Assembly (NCBI GenBank): GCA_903862805.1
Contig: CAIOZP010000017.1
Location: forward strand, 1-6,040
Source of the DNA: an uncultured Fibrobacterota bacterium
GTDB lineage: Bacteria; Fibrobacterota; Chitinivibrionia; Chitinivibrionales; CAIOZP01
Direction of reading: 5' to 3'
DNA length: 6,040 nucleotides
The notes beneath the pieces were generated by a model, which saw only the letters and a program-made list of their open reading frames with translations, ran no database searches and was not told where the DNA came from. A program made the translations under genes and the position numbers. Of this stretch, positions 1 to 5,832 are shown in pieces (the first letter of the stretch is position 1; each line of letters starts with the position of its first letter).

Positions 1-133
1 GTGTTGGGCCAAGCAGCTCTATTCCTTTTCCTTTGCGAATTGCAATTTGGAGAGAATCTATCAGCTCAACAAGTTTTTTATGTTGCTGGTCAATCTGCTC
101 GACGCCGACGTTATATCCGGGAAGCCACAACAT
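1..133 (-). CDS. Bacteriohemerythrin, N-terminal fragment (cut by window edge)
   Basis: Reading the minus strand from the ATG at 133 gives 44 codons that run off the window. The translation begins MLWLPGYNVGVEQIDQQHKK and continues with LVELIDSLQ and GKGIELLG. This is the N-terminal signature of the bacteriohemerythrin family: an aromatic N-terminal arm, then VGV..ID.QH on the first helix, with His18 the expected first iron ligand. Family members bind O2 at a non-heme di-iron centre in a four-helix bundle of about 130-140 residues and act in oxygen binding, sensing or delivery. The remaining ligands lie outside the window. An SD-like AGGGAG (minus strand, 144-139) sits 5 bases before the ATG. 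The gene starts 21 bases after the stop of the TM2 gene on the same strand, so the two are probably cotranscribed. Whether the protein is a single domain or is fused to, for example, a signalling domain cannot be seen. Confidence 0.85.
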   Translation of the reverse strand, partial: MLWLPGYNVGVEQIDQQHKKLVELIDSLQIAIRKGKGIELLGPT

Positions 134-154
134 CCGTTCTCCCTGATTGGATTT

Positions 155-820
155 TTATTTTATAAAATCCGGAAGGCATGAATCGATCAGCGGCTTCGGG
201 ATATTCATGCAATAGTGTGTGAAATTTGATTTCCCGTCGAGCTTTGTGCCGATCATCATTCCGTCGGTGAATATCGGGATCTGACCATTGGCCCGAAACT
301 CAAGACACCCATTCGACGGTTCAGTGAATATGAAGCCAGGTGGCATTTGAGGTGTATCGAGTCCTAAATCTACCATTCTTGCTGCGGTATCGTTTGCAGT
401 GAGGTAATTGATTTCAGCGGCTTCGTAGCGTCCGACAAAGTCACTTGTTGGTTGCCATTCCGGAGGTGGCATTTTTATGACGGCATCCGCGCTTTTTTTC
501 TGGAAATAGACGAATGCCGACATTGTAGCAAGCAGAGTTATCATTATCACCGATGAGACAACAAGACTTATTGTCGATTTCTTGTATTCGTAAAGGATCT
601 CTTCGCTTGGGGTCATAACATATCGCACGAAATCAATTACGGAGATGATGGATGGAATTAGAGTCCAGAAAAAAACCAGATATAAAATTCCTTGATTCCG
701 TTTGCCGAGATAGAATTTGTGTCCTCCGAAGAAGCCGGTCAGAAGTGTTACAATGAGAAGCGCATTCTTGTCGGGTCCGTCTTCGGTAATCGCATTTCTT
801 TTAGCTGCTATGAATGTCAT
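155..820 (-). CDS. TM2-domain membrane protein with uncharacterised C-terminal region
   Basis: This 221-residue protein has an N-terminal TM2 domain. A first hydrophobic helix (about 20-34) runs into the GGHKFYLGKR motif (32-41). A second helix follows (about 44-62), with an acidic-aromatic IDFVRY turn after it. A third hydrophobic segment (about 83-105) anchors a C-terminal part of about 115 residues that I do not recognise. That part has a proline-rich linker (MPPPEWQP, 117-124) and three cysteines (about 172, 204 and 215), so it could be an exported domain, although the topology is inferred. TM2 domains are widespread and have no settled biochemical role. The start is well supported: GGAGGTGAG (minus strand, 831-823) lies just before the ATG, and a sigma70-like promoter lies further upstream. 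The gene comes 21 bases before a bacteriohemerythrin gene in the same direction. A specific function cannot be assigned. Confidence 0.85.
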   Translation of the reverse strand: MTFIAAKRNAITEDGPDKNALLIVTLLTGFFGGHKFYLGKRNQGILYLVFFWTLIPSIISVIDFVRYVMTPSEEILYEYKKSTISLVVSSVIMITLLATMSAFVYFQKKSADAVIKMPPPEWQPTSDFVGRYEAAEINYLTANDTAARMVDLGLDTPQMPPGFIFTEPSNGCLEFRANGQIPIFTDGMMIGTKLDGKSNFTHYCMNIPKPLIDSCLPDFIK

Positions 821-837
821 CGCTCACCTCCGCAGGC

Positions 838-866
838 ATAATACAGATCCGGATCTATGATGTAAA
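838..866 (-). promoter_or_regulatory. Sigma70-like promoter for the TM2/hemerythrin unit
   Basis: On the minus strand, TTTACA (866-861) is followed by a 17-base spacer and TATTAT (843-838). Each hexamer matches the consensus at five of six positions and the spacing is optimal. The predicted transcript start, near 831, coincides with the first base of the GGAGGTGAG ribosome-binding site. The leader would therefore be only about 11 bases, which is unusually short and lowers confidence. Confidence 0.5.
845..856. repeat. 12-base perfect palindrome in the promoter spacer
   Basis: AGATCCGGATCT is a perfect inverted repeat with no spacer. It lies between the -35 and -10 boxes of the minus-strand promoter, where a bound repressor would block RNA polymerase. 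About one or two such 12-base palindromes are expected by chance in a window this size, so only the position makes an operator role plausible. Confidence 0.35.
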
Positions 867-919
867 GATATATGTCAGACAAGTATATTATGACCCTGTG
901 AAAAATTACCGGAGAAATA

Positions 920-1753
920 ATGAGCAGGATTCTTGATAAGAGCAGGCTTTCGGAACTGATTTGGCGCATGAGGATCGAAGCTCCGCGAATTGCACGGCGG
1001 AGAAAAGCGGGGCAGTTCATCATTTTGCGTCCGACTACCGATTGTGAACGTATTCCTTTGACGATCGCGAATGCCGGTGAGGAGTGGATCGAGATAATCT
1101 TCCAGACGGCCGGTGCGACTACCATGAAACTTGCTGCGCTTGAAATTGGAGATGAGATTTCTGATCTGGCGGGGCCACTTGGAAACCCGACGCATATCGA
1201 AAACTTCGGATCGGTACTTTGTATCGGCGGTGGGGTAGGGATTGCGCCGCTTTTTCCGATAGTTACCGCGTTAAAAGACGCCGGAAACATTGTGACAACA
1301 ATTCTCGGCGCAAGAAATTCCGGTCTTATCATCCTTGAAGATGAAATGCGAAAAGTCTGCGACGAAGTTTTTGTCTCGACAGATGATGGAAGCGCCGGAC
1401 GCAAAGGTTTCGCCGTTGACATAATGGACGAGCTTGTTGCATCGGGAGGAAAATTCGATCAGGCATTTATTATCGGCCCGACAATGATGATGAAAATCTC
1501 GGCACAGAAAACCATCGCTCATAATATCCCGACAATGGTTTCGCTAAATCCGATCATGATTGACGGAACGGGAATGTGCGGTGGTTGCCGTGTAACCGTT
1601 TCGGGTCAGACAAAATTCGCCTGTGTTGACGGCCCCGAATTCGACGCGGCCGGAATAGATTGGGATACCCTGCTCAAACGCATGGGAAGTTATCGCCAGT
1701 TCGAAACCACAGCTAAAGAAGATCACGCCTGCCATATGATGGATGTTGCCTGA
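920..1753 (+). CDS. nfnA: NfnA/SudB-like ferredoxin:NADP+ oxidoreductase FAD/[2Fe-2S] subunit
   Basis: This 277-residue protein matches the usual size of the small subunit of NADH-dependent ferredoxin:NADP+ oxidoreductase, also called sulfide dehydrogenase subunit. AGQFIILR (30-37) and RIPLTIA (44-50) form the flavin-binding ferredoxin-reductase fold. CIGGGVGIAPLFP (101-113) is the nucleotide-binding loop. The C-terminal segment DGTGMCGGCRVTV (215-227) plus FACVDGPEFD (233-242) supplies a [2Fe-2S] site. The candidate ligands Asp215, Cys220, Cys223 and Cys235 match the Asp(Cys)3 site known for this family. In known complexes the subunit works with NfnB to couple NADH, NADPH and ferredoxin by electron bifurcation in the cytoplasm. 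PyrK, the dihydroorotate dehydrogenase electron-transfer subunit, is the main alternative, but the DGTGMCGGCR motif favours NfnA. GGAG (911-914) lies 5 bases before the ATG. No nfnB gene is adjacent; tgt follows after 17 bases. Confidence 0.88.
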   Translation: MSRILDKSRLSELIWRMRIEAPRIARRRKAGQFIILRPTTDCERIPLTIANAGEEWIEIIFQTAGATTMKLAALEIGDEISDLAGPLGNPTHIENFGSVLCIGGGVGIAPLFPIVTALKDAGNIVTTILGARNSGLIILEDEMRKVCDEVFVSTDDGSAGRKGFAVDIMDELVASGGKFDQAFIIGPTMMMKISAQKTIAHNIPTMVSLNPIMIDGTGMCGGCRVTVSGQTKFACVDGPEFDAAGIDWDTLLKRMGSYRQFETTAKEDHACHMMDVA

Positions 1754-1770
1754 ATGGCGCAGGAGATTCG

Positions 1771-2916
1771 GTGAATAACTCTTTTCAATACACATTGCAG
1801 GCGACAAGCGGCGCCGCACGTGCAGGTGTTCTTGAGACGCCTCATGGTACCATTCATACGCCGGTATTCATGCCGGTCGGAACGCAGGCGACTGTCAAGA
1901 CTCTGTCACCGGCAGAACTATCTGACTGCGGCAGCAAGATCATCCTTGCCAACACATATCACCTGCGGCTTCGTCCTGGTGATGAACTGATAGCCGAGGC
2001 TGGCGGTTTGCATAAGTTCGAGAACTGGAACGGCGCGATCCTAACCGACAGCGGAGGCTTTCAGGTTTTCTCATTGCGCGACATCAGCAAGATCACTGAC
2101 GATGGTGTCTGGTTTCAGTCGCATCACGATGGAAGCAAACATTTTTTCTCGCCCGAAACCGTGATGGAGATCGAACATAATCTTGGCGCCGATATAATAA
2201 TGATGTTCGACGAATGTCCGCCCGGCAAAGCCGATTCTTCGGTTGTAGAAAAAGCTGTCGAGCGCACGCTGAACTGGGCAAAGCGATGTGTCGATCATCA
2301 TGCAAAAATCGGATTTCGTCACGGGTATCCGCAGGCATTGTTCGGCATTGTGCAGGGCCAGACTATTCGTGCACTTCGCGAACGATGCGCCCGCGAACTC
2401 GTTGCAATGGATCTTCCAGGTTATGCCTTGGGCGGACTTGCCGTTGGCGAAGATGTCGCCGACATGTACGAGATGATCGCCTACACCGCAGCGATTCTTC
2501 CAGAGCACAAGCCGCGATACCTCATGGGCGTCGGTTTACCAGAGAATATTCTTGAAGCGATCGAGCGCGGAATAGATATGTTTGACTGTGTTATGCCGAC
2601 CCGCAACGGTCGCAATGGAACGGTCTTCACCTGGAACGGTCGTGTTAACATCCGCAATGCGAAACATGCTCGTGACTTCGATAATCCGATCGACGCATCT
2701 TGCAGTTGCTACTGTTGCAGAACATTTTCGCGTTCGTATCTGAGGCATTTGTTCATGGCGAAAGAGATTCTTTCGATACGGATGCTGACTCTTCACAATA
2801 TTCATTTCTTTCTCGATCTCACGCGGCAGGCTCGGCAGCATATTCTTTCCGGCACCTTTGCCGACTGGAAGAAGACCGCCCTGTCGCAGATGTCAATGGA
2901 GTCGTCCGATGTTTGA
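1771..2916 (+). CDS. tgt: Queuine/preQ1 tRNA-ribosyltransferase (tRNA-guanine transglycosylase)
   Basis: This 381-residue enzyme is close to the roughly 375 residues of E. coli Tgt. It exchanges guanine 34 in the anticodon of tRNAs for Asp, Asn, His and Tyr for preQ1, a step in queuosine synthesis. Landmarks by residue are DSGGFQVFSL (93-102, base-recognition Asp93), MMFDECPP (145-151, Asp147), GGLAVGE (221-227) and FDCVMPTRNGRNGT (271-284), where Asp272 is the expected nucleophile. The zinc site is CSCYCC (Cys311, Cys313, Cys316) plus His342 in TLHN. Cys315 is an additional cysteine inside the zinc loop. The start is GTG at 1771, with AGGAG at 1761-1765 placed 5 bases upstream. The ATG at 1754 is in another frame and stops after six codons. 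The gene sits 17 bases after the NfnA-like gene, and its last 8 bases overlap the start of the aminopeptidase gene, so both are likely in one operon. Other queuosine genes are not seen here. Confidence 0.97.
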   Translation: MNNSFQYTLQATSGAARAGVLETPHGTIHTPVFMPVGTQATVKTLSPAELSDCGSKIILANTYHLRLRPGDELIAEAGGLHKFENWNGAILTDSGGFQVFSLRDISKITDDGVWFQSHHDGSKHFFSPETVMEIEHNLGADIIMMFDECPPGKADSSVVEKAVERTLNWAKRCVDHHAKIGFRHGYPQALFGIVQGQTIRALRERCARELVAMDLPGYALGGLAVGEDVADMYEMIAYTAAILPEHKPRYLMGVGLPENILEAIERGIDMFDCVMPTRNGRNGTVFTWNGRVNIRNAKHARDFDNPIDASCSCYCCRTFSRSYLRHLFMAKEILSIRMLTLHNIHFFLDLTRQARQHILSGTFADWKKTALSQMSMESSDV

Positions 2917-3862
2917 TAAACTTCTCGAAGCCGCGTCGATAGCTCTGGAGCAATGTCTTTCGCTTCACCGCAACGAACAGTTGCTGGTTGTGACCGATCC
3001 GCCGTGCGAGGTCATCGGTCTCGCATTCCGTCAGGCGGGCGCTGCCATTTGCAAAGAAGCTGTGCTTGTCGAGATCAGTCCGCGAAAGCAGAGCGGCAAC
3101 GAACCGCCGCCGCCAATCGGCGATTGGTTTTCCCAGTTCGATGTCTGTGTGATGCCGACCAGCAAGTCGCTTTCGCATACTCAGGCGCGTCGATCGGCAT
3201 GCGAAAAAGGGGCGCGCATCGCGACTCTTCCGGGAATCACGCCGGAGATTTTCATCCGCACAATGAACACCGACTGGAAGCGGCTCGGCAGTTTTACCCG
3301 CAGTATAGCCAACAGACTTTCATCCGCGAAAACAATTCGCATTGCAACCGAATCCGGTACCGACATCACCTTCGAAACTGGTGGCCGACGTGCCAAAGCT
3401 GACGACGGAAACATTGGAACCAAAGGTGCATTCGGAAATCTTCCGGCAGGAGAAGCTTACCTTGCACCGTTCGAAGGAACCGCACGCGGACGGCTTGTCA
3501 TTGATGGATCATTTCCAATCTGCGGCCTGATTTCCGAGCCGCTCATTGTTGACATCGAAGACGGTCGGGTCAGCACGGTTTACGAACATCCGGTCGCGCA
3601 AATCCTGCTCAAACAGTTCGACCAATACGGCCCCGATGCCCGCAACATCGCGGAGTTCGGAGTCGGCACGATTGACACAGCGCAACTCTGCGGCGTCGTG
3701 CTCGAAGACGAAAAAGTAAAAGGTACGATTCACATGGCATTCGGCGACAACGCGTCAATGGGCGGAAATGTGCACGTTCCAATTCATCAGGACGGTGTGA
3801 TCAAATGTCCAACGGTCTGGCTTGATGGAAAACTTTTCATGGATGGTGGAGTTCATCTGTAG
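2909..3862 (+). CDS. M29-type (aminopeptidase T-like) metallo-aminopeptidase
   Basis: The 317-residue product resembles the thermophilic/leucyl aminopeptidase family (peptidase M29, COG2309). These are cytoplasmic dimetal enzymes that remove N-terminal residues from peptides. Core landmarks are FGNLPAGEAYLAPFEGTARG (175-194), NIAEFGVGT (246-254), LEDEKVKGTIHMAFGDN (265-281) and IHQDGVI (292-298), ending in LDGKLFMDGG. Comparison with known M29 enzymes suggests metal ligands Glu182, Glu249, His275, His293 and Asp295, with Glu266 or Glu268 near the catalytic position; this assignment is inferred. The protein is about 90 residues shorter than the roughly 400-residue AmpS/AmpT enzymes, mainly in the N-terminal half. 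I chose the ATG at 2909 because GGAG (2898-2901) lies 7 bases upstream and the start overlaps the tgt stop by 8 bases, a typical coupling arrangement. The frame is open to an ATG at 2858, but that would embed 17 Arg/Pro/Cys-rich codons inside tgt. Confidence 0.87.
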   Translation: MFDKLLEAASIALEQCLSLHRNEQLLVVTDPPCEVIGLAFRQAGAAICKEAVLVEISPRKQSGNEPPPPIGDWFSQFDVCVMPTSKSLSHTQARRSACEKGARIATLPGITPEIFIRTMNTDWKRLGSFTRSIANRLSSAKTIRIATESGTDITFETGGRRAKADDGNIGTKGAFGNLPAGEAYLAPFEGTARGRLVIDGSFPICGLISEPLIVDIEDGRVSTVYEHPVAQILLKQFDQYGPDARNIAEFGVGTIDTAQLCGVVLEDEKVKGTIHMAFGDNASMGGNVHVPIHQDGVIKCPTVWLDGKLFMDGGVHL

Positions 3863-3915
3863 TCAGTTTTTGCAAGTGAATATTTTTCAAACCAAATAAG
3901 TTATGGAGCTGTGAA

Positions 3916-5439
3916 ATGAACAAGAAACCGACGACCGCAATAAGTCCGACCAGAGTTGAAGACTATCCCGAATGGTACCAGCAGGTAATAAAAGCTGCCG
4001 ATCTTGCCCAGTCATCGCCTGTTCGTGGCTGCATGGTTATCAAACCTTGGGGCTATGCTTTGTGGGAAAACATCCAGAAGGTTCTTGATAAAAAATTCAA
4101 AGAAACAGGCCACAAAAATGCATATTTCCCGCTGTTCATTCCACTCAGTTACATTCAGAAAGAAGCCGCTCACGTTGAAGGTTTCGCAAAGGAATGTGCG
4201 GTTGTCACACACCATCGTCTTGAAATGGGGGCCGATGGCAAACTTGTTCCGGCCGGCGAACTTGAAGAACCGCTGATCGTTCGACCAACATCGGAAACCA
4301 TCATCGGTGAAATGTATGCCAAATGGGTTCAGTCTTACCGCGATCTTCCGATTCTCATCAACCAGTGGGCAAATGTTGTTCGTTGGGAAATGCGTCCGCG
4401 CATGTTTTTGCGCACCGCAGAATTTCTCTGGCAGGAAGGCCACACCGCCCACGCCACTAAGGAAGAAGCGATTGAAGAGACGCTTAAAATGCTTAGGGTT
4501 TACGCCGACTTTGCCCGGAACTATCTGGCGATTCCGGTACTTACCGGAGAGAAAACCGAATCGGAGCGTTTCCCCGGAGCCGAAGCCACTTATTGCATCG
4601 AAGGAATGATGCAGGATCGTAAAGCGCTTCAGGCCGGAACTTCGCATTTTCTTGGGCAGAAATTTGCCAAAGCGTCTCAGATCAAATTTCTTTCGGCTGA
4701 AGGTAAGGAGGAATTTGCGTGGACAACGTCGTGGGGAGTTTCAACGCGTCTGATCGGCGGCCTTCTGATGACACACAGCGATGACGACGGACTCGTGCTA
4801 CCTCCACGAATCGCTCCGACACACGTGGTCATTTTACCGATAGCTACCAAAGCAGAAACCCGCGACGCAGTTATCGCATACTGCAACGAACTACGTGATC
4901 GCTTGTCAAAAGTGATTTACGATGGCAAACCGCTTGAAGTTGAACTTGACGGCCGCGAGATGCAGGGCGGTGAGAAACTTTGGGGATGGATCAAGAAGGG
5001 AATTCCCATGTGGGTTGAAGTCGGTCCGCGCGATGTGGAATCAGGGTCTGTTTTTGCCGGTCGTCGTGATCTTGGCAAAAAGTCCAGCGCTGCCCAACCG
5101 CTCGAATCTTTTGTTGCAACCGTTGCCGATCAGCTTTCGCAAATACAGGACAATCTTTATAGCAGGGCACTTGCCTTTCGTAACGAAAACACCAGAAACA
5201 TCGACAGCAAAGATGATTTCTATGCGTGGTTCACTCCCGTCAATGCAGACAAACCGGAGATTCACGGTGGCTTTGCTCTTTGCCACTGGGCCGGTGACTC
5301 GGAACTGGAAAAGAAGCTCAAGGAGGATCTCAACGTGACCATTCGCTGCATCCCGGATGATTTTGGTAAGGAAGATGGCACTTGTATCTTCACGGGGAAA
5401 CCAAGTTCACAGAGGGTGGTATTCGCCAAGTCATATTAA
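3916..5439 (+). CDS. proS: Prolyl-tRNA synthetase, archaeal/eukaryotic type (type 3)
   Basis: This 507-residue class II synthetase charges tRNA-Pro with proline. The order is the N-terminal catalytic core with motif 1 (about 38-76, GCMVIKPWGYALWENI to PLFIP), the RPTSE loop (123-127), motif 2 (about 156-180, RWEMRPRMFLRTAEFLWQEG), motif 3 (about 280-300, ending LPPRIAP), then the anticodon-binding domain (about 301-410) and a C-terminal domain ending in Tyr507. There is no large editing insertion between motifs 2 and 3, unlike the E. coli-type enzyme of about 570 residues. The terminal Tyr and the RCIP and GKPSSQRVVFAKSY stretches are type 3 hallmarks. The C-terminal zinc knuckle appears degenerate: positions where related proteins usually have cysteine read Ala459, Leu464 and Thr493, with Cys490 kept. 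GGAG (3905-3908) is 7 bases before the ATG. A 53-base gap without a terminator separates it from the aminopeptidase gene. Confidence 0.97.
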   Translation: MNKKPTTAISPTRVEDYPEWYQQVIKAADLAQSSPVRGCMVIKPWGYALWENIQKVLDKKFKETGHKNAYFPLFIPLSYIQKEAAHVEGFAKECAVVTHHRLEMGADGKLVPAGELEEPLIVRPTSETIIGEMYAKWVQSYRDLPILINQWANVVRWEMRPRMFLRTAEFLWQEGHTAHATKEEAIEETLKMLRVYADFARNYLAIPVLTGEKTESERFPGAEATYCIEGMMQDRKALQAGTSHFLGQKFAKASQIKFLSAEGKEEFAWTTSWGVSTRLIGGLLMTHSDDDGLVLPPRIAPTHVVILPIATKAETRDAVIAYCNELRDRLSKVIYDGKPLEVELDGREMQGGEKLWGWIKKGIPMWVEVGPRDVESGSVFAGRRDLGKKSSAAQPLESFVATVADQLSQIQDNLYSRALAFRNENTRNIDSKDDFYAWFTPVNADKPEIHGGFALCHWAGDSELEKKLKEDLNVTIRCIPDDFGKEDGTCIFTGKPSSQRVVFAKSY

Positions 5440-5516
5440 AGAGTGCATATAAATTTCATTAATGATTGATTCTACTATTTTCATTTCGTGTGCCGTTTAT
5501 TATTTTTGCCACTCTC

Positions 5517-5601
5517 GGAGGATTAGCCTAATGGTAAGGCAGCGGTCTTGAAAACCGCCGGGCGCAAGCCCATGCAGGTTCGAGCCCTGTGTCCTCCGCC
5601 A
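5517..5601 (+). tRNA. tRNA-Ser (anticodon UGA)
   Basis: This 85-base sequence folds fully by hand. The acceptor stem GGAGGAT/GTCCTCC has 7 pairs with one terminal U-G wobble. The D arm is GCC/GGC with the short loop TAATGGTAA. The anticodon stem GCGGT/ACCGC holds loop CTTGAAA with anticodon TGA at 5549-5551. The long variable arm (GGGC-GCAA-GCCC) makes it a type II tRNA, as expected for serine. The T arm GCAGG/CCTGT has loop TTCGAGC. The discriminator is G, as in Ser tRNAs, and CCA is encoded. It decodes UCN codons, chiefly UCA. It lies 77 bases after proS with no terminator between them and is followed 7 bases later by an intrinsic terminator, so it may be transcribed from its own promoter or by read-through from proS. 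Confidence 0.97.
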
Positions 5602-5608
5602 AGTTGCT

Positions 5609-5645
5609 GGCCTTGTAATTCGAAAGAGTTACAAGGCCTTTTTTT
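5609..5645 (+). terminator. Strong intrinsic terminator after tRNA-Ser
   Basis: GGCCTTGTAA (5609-5618) and TTACAAGGCC (5629-5638) form a perfect 10-pair stem closing a 10-base loop, followed at once by seven T residues (5639-5645). It would end the tRNA-Ser transcript and any read-through from the genes starting at 920, and it insulates the TIGR02147-like gene downstream. Confidence 0.93.
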
Positions 5646-5747
5646 ATCCCGATACCAGAAAGCTTTTGAAGTTATGAAGTAAAAATCTACAAGAGCGAAG
5701 CGAGTTGGGTAAGGAGCGTGCGTTTGCCGGAATAGGTGCAACATGGC

Positions 5748-5767
5748 TGTTCTATAATTACAGAACA
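5748..5767 (+). promoter_or_regulatory. Operator-like palindrome overlapping a consensus -10 box
   Basis: TGTTCTATAA is followed without a gap by TTACAGAACA. Nine of the ten symmetric positions pair (only A5754/C5761 fail), giving a 20-base near-perfect inverted repeat. TATAAT (5753-5758), an exact -10 hexamer, lies inside it on the plus strand, about 75 bases before the ATG of the TIGR02147-like gene. No convincing -35 box lies 16-18 bases upstream; the nearest candidate, TTGCCG (5724-5729), is 23 bases away. A promoter whose -10 box is covered by a dimeric regulator site, possibly activator-dependent, is a reasonable inference. The rest of 5646-5832 shows no gene. Confidence 0.4.
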
Positions 5768-5803
5768 CATTTTTTCCCCACGGGTATTATCAGATGGATT
5801 ATT

Positions 5804-5831
5804 TGCTATCTTAGGACTAAACTGGGTAGCA
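5804..5831 (+). other. Possible leader hairpin directly before the start codon at 5833
   Basis: TGCTATCT (5804-5811) can pair with GGGTAGCA (5824-5831) in 8 pairs, two of them G-U, around a 12-base loop that contains AGGA (5813-5816). The ATG begins one base after the stem. The only SD-like bases at normal spacing (GGG, 5824-5826) would be paired, while AGGA is exposed in the loop but is too far away (16 bases) unless the stem folds. It might tune translation of the downstream gene. The structure is weak and could be chance. Confidence 0.25.
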
Positions 5832-5832
5832 T

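Noticed and set aside
884..891. TATATTAT as a -10 box for the NfnA-like gene
   Set aside because: It is well located 28 bases before the ATG, but no -35 box stands at 16-18 bases upstream, so the promoter of this gene remains undetermined.
817..1422. A 201-codon minus-strand open frame opposite the NfnA-like gene
   Set aside because: It lies antisense to a gene with unmistakable FAD, NAD and Fe-S motifs, its product is low in recognisable structure (Ser/Pro/Ile-rich), and it overlaps the divergent promoter region.
3870..3898. Possible proS promoter: TTGCAA followed 17 bases later by CAAATA
   Set aside because: The -10 match is poor; read-through from the upstream gene is enough to explain expression.
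4012..4647. A 211-codon minus-strand open frame opposite proS
   Set aside because: It is a shadow of the conserved ProRS catalytic domain; no ribosome-binding site or family resemblance is seen.
5466..5503. Possible tRNA promoter: TTGATT (5466-5471) and TATTAT (5498-5503)
   Set aside because: The -10-like box is well placed 13 bases before the tRNA, but the -35-like box is 26 bases away, too far, and the region is AT-rich so such matches are expected by chance.
5440..5516. Inverted repeat AGAGTG (near 5441) and CACTCT (5510-5515) flanking the proS-tRNA gap
   Set aside because: Six-base arms about 64 bases apart with AT-rich sequence between them are likely coincidental.
5577..5601. tRNA-Ser 3' end as an integration (att) site
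   Set aside because: No direct repeat of the tRNA end, integrase or mobile gene is visible in the window.
5523..5768. A minus-strand open frame ending in a peptide such as GGGHRARTCMGLRPAVFKTA
   Set aside because: It is translation of the antisense of tRNA-Ser and the terminator, a common annotation artefact.
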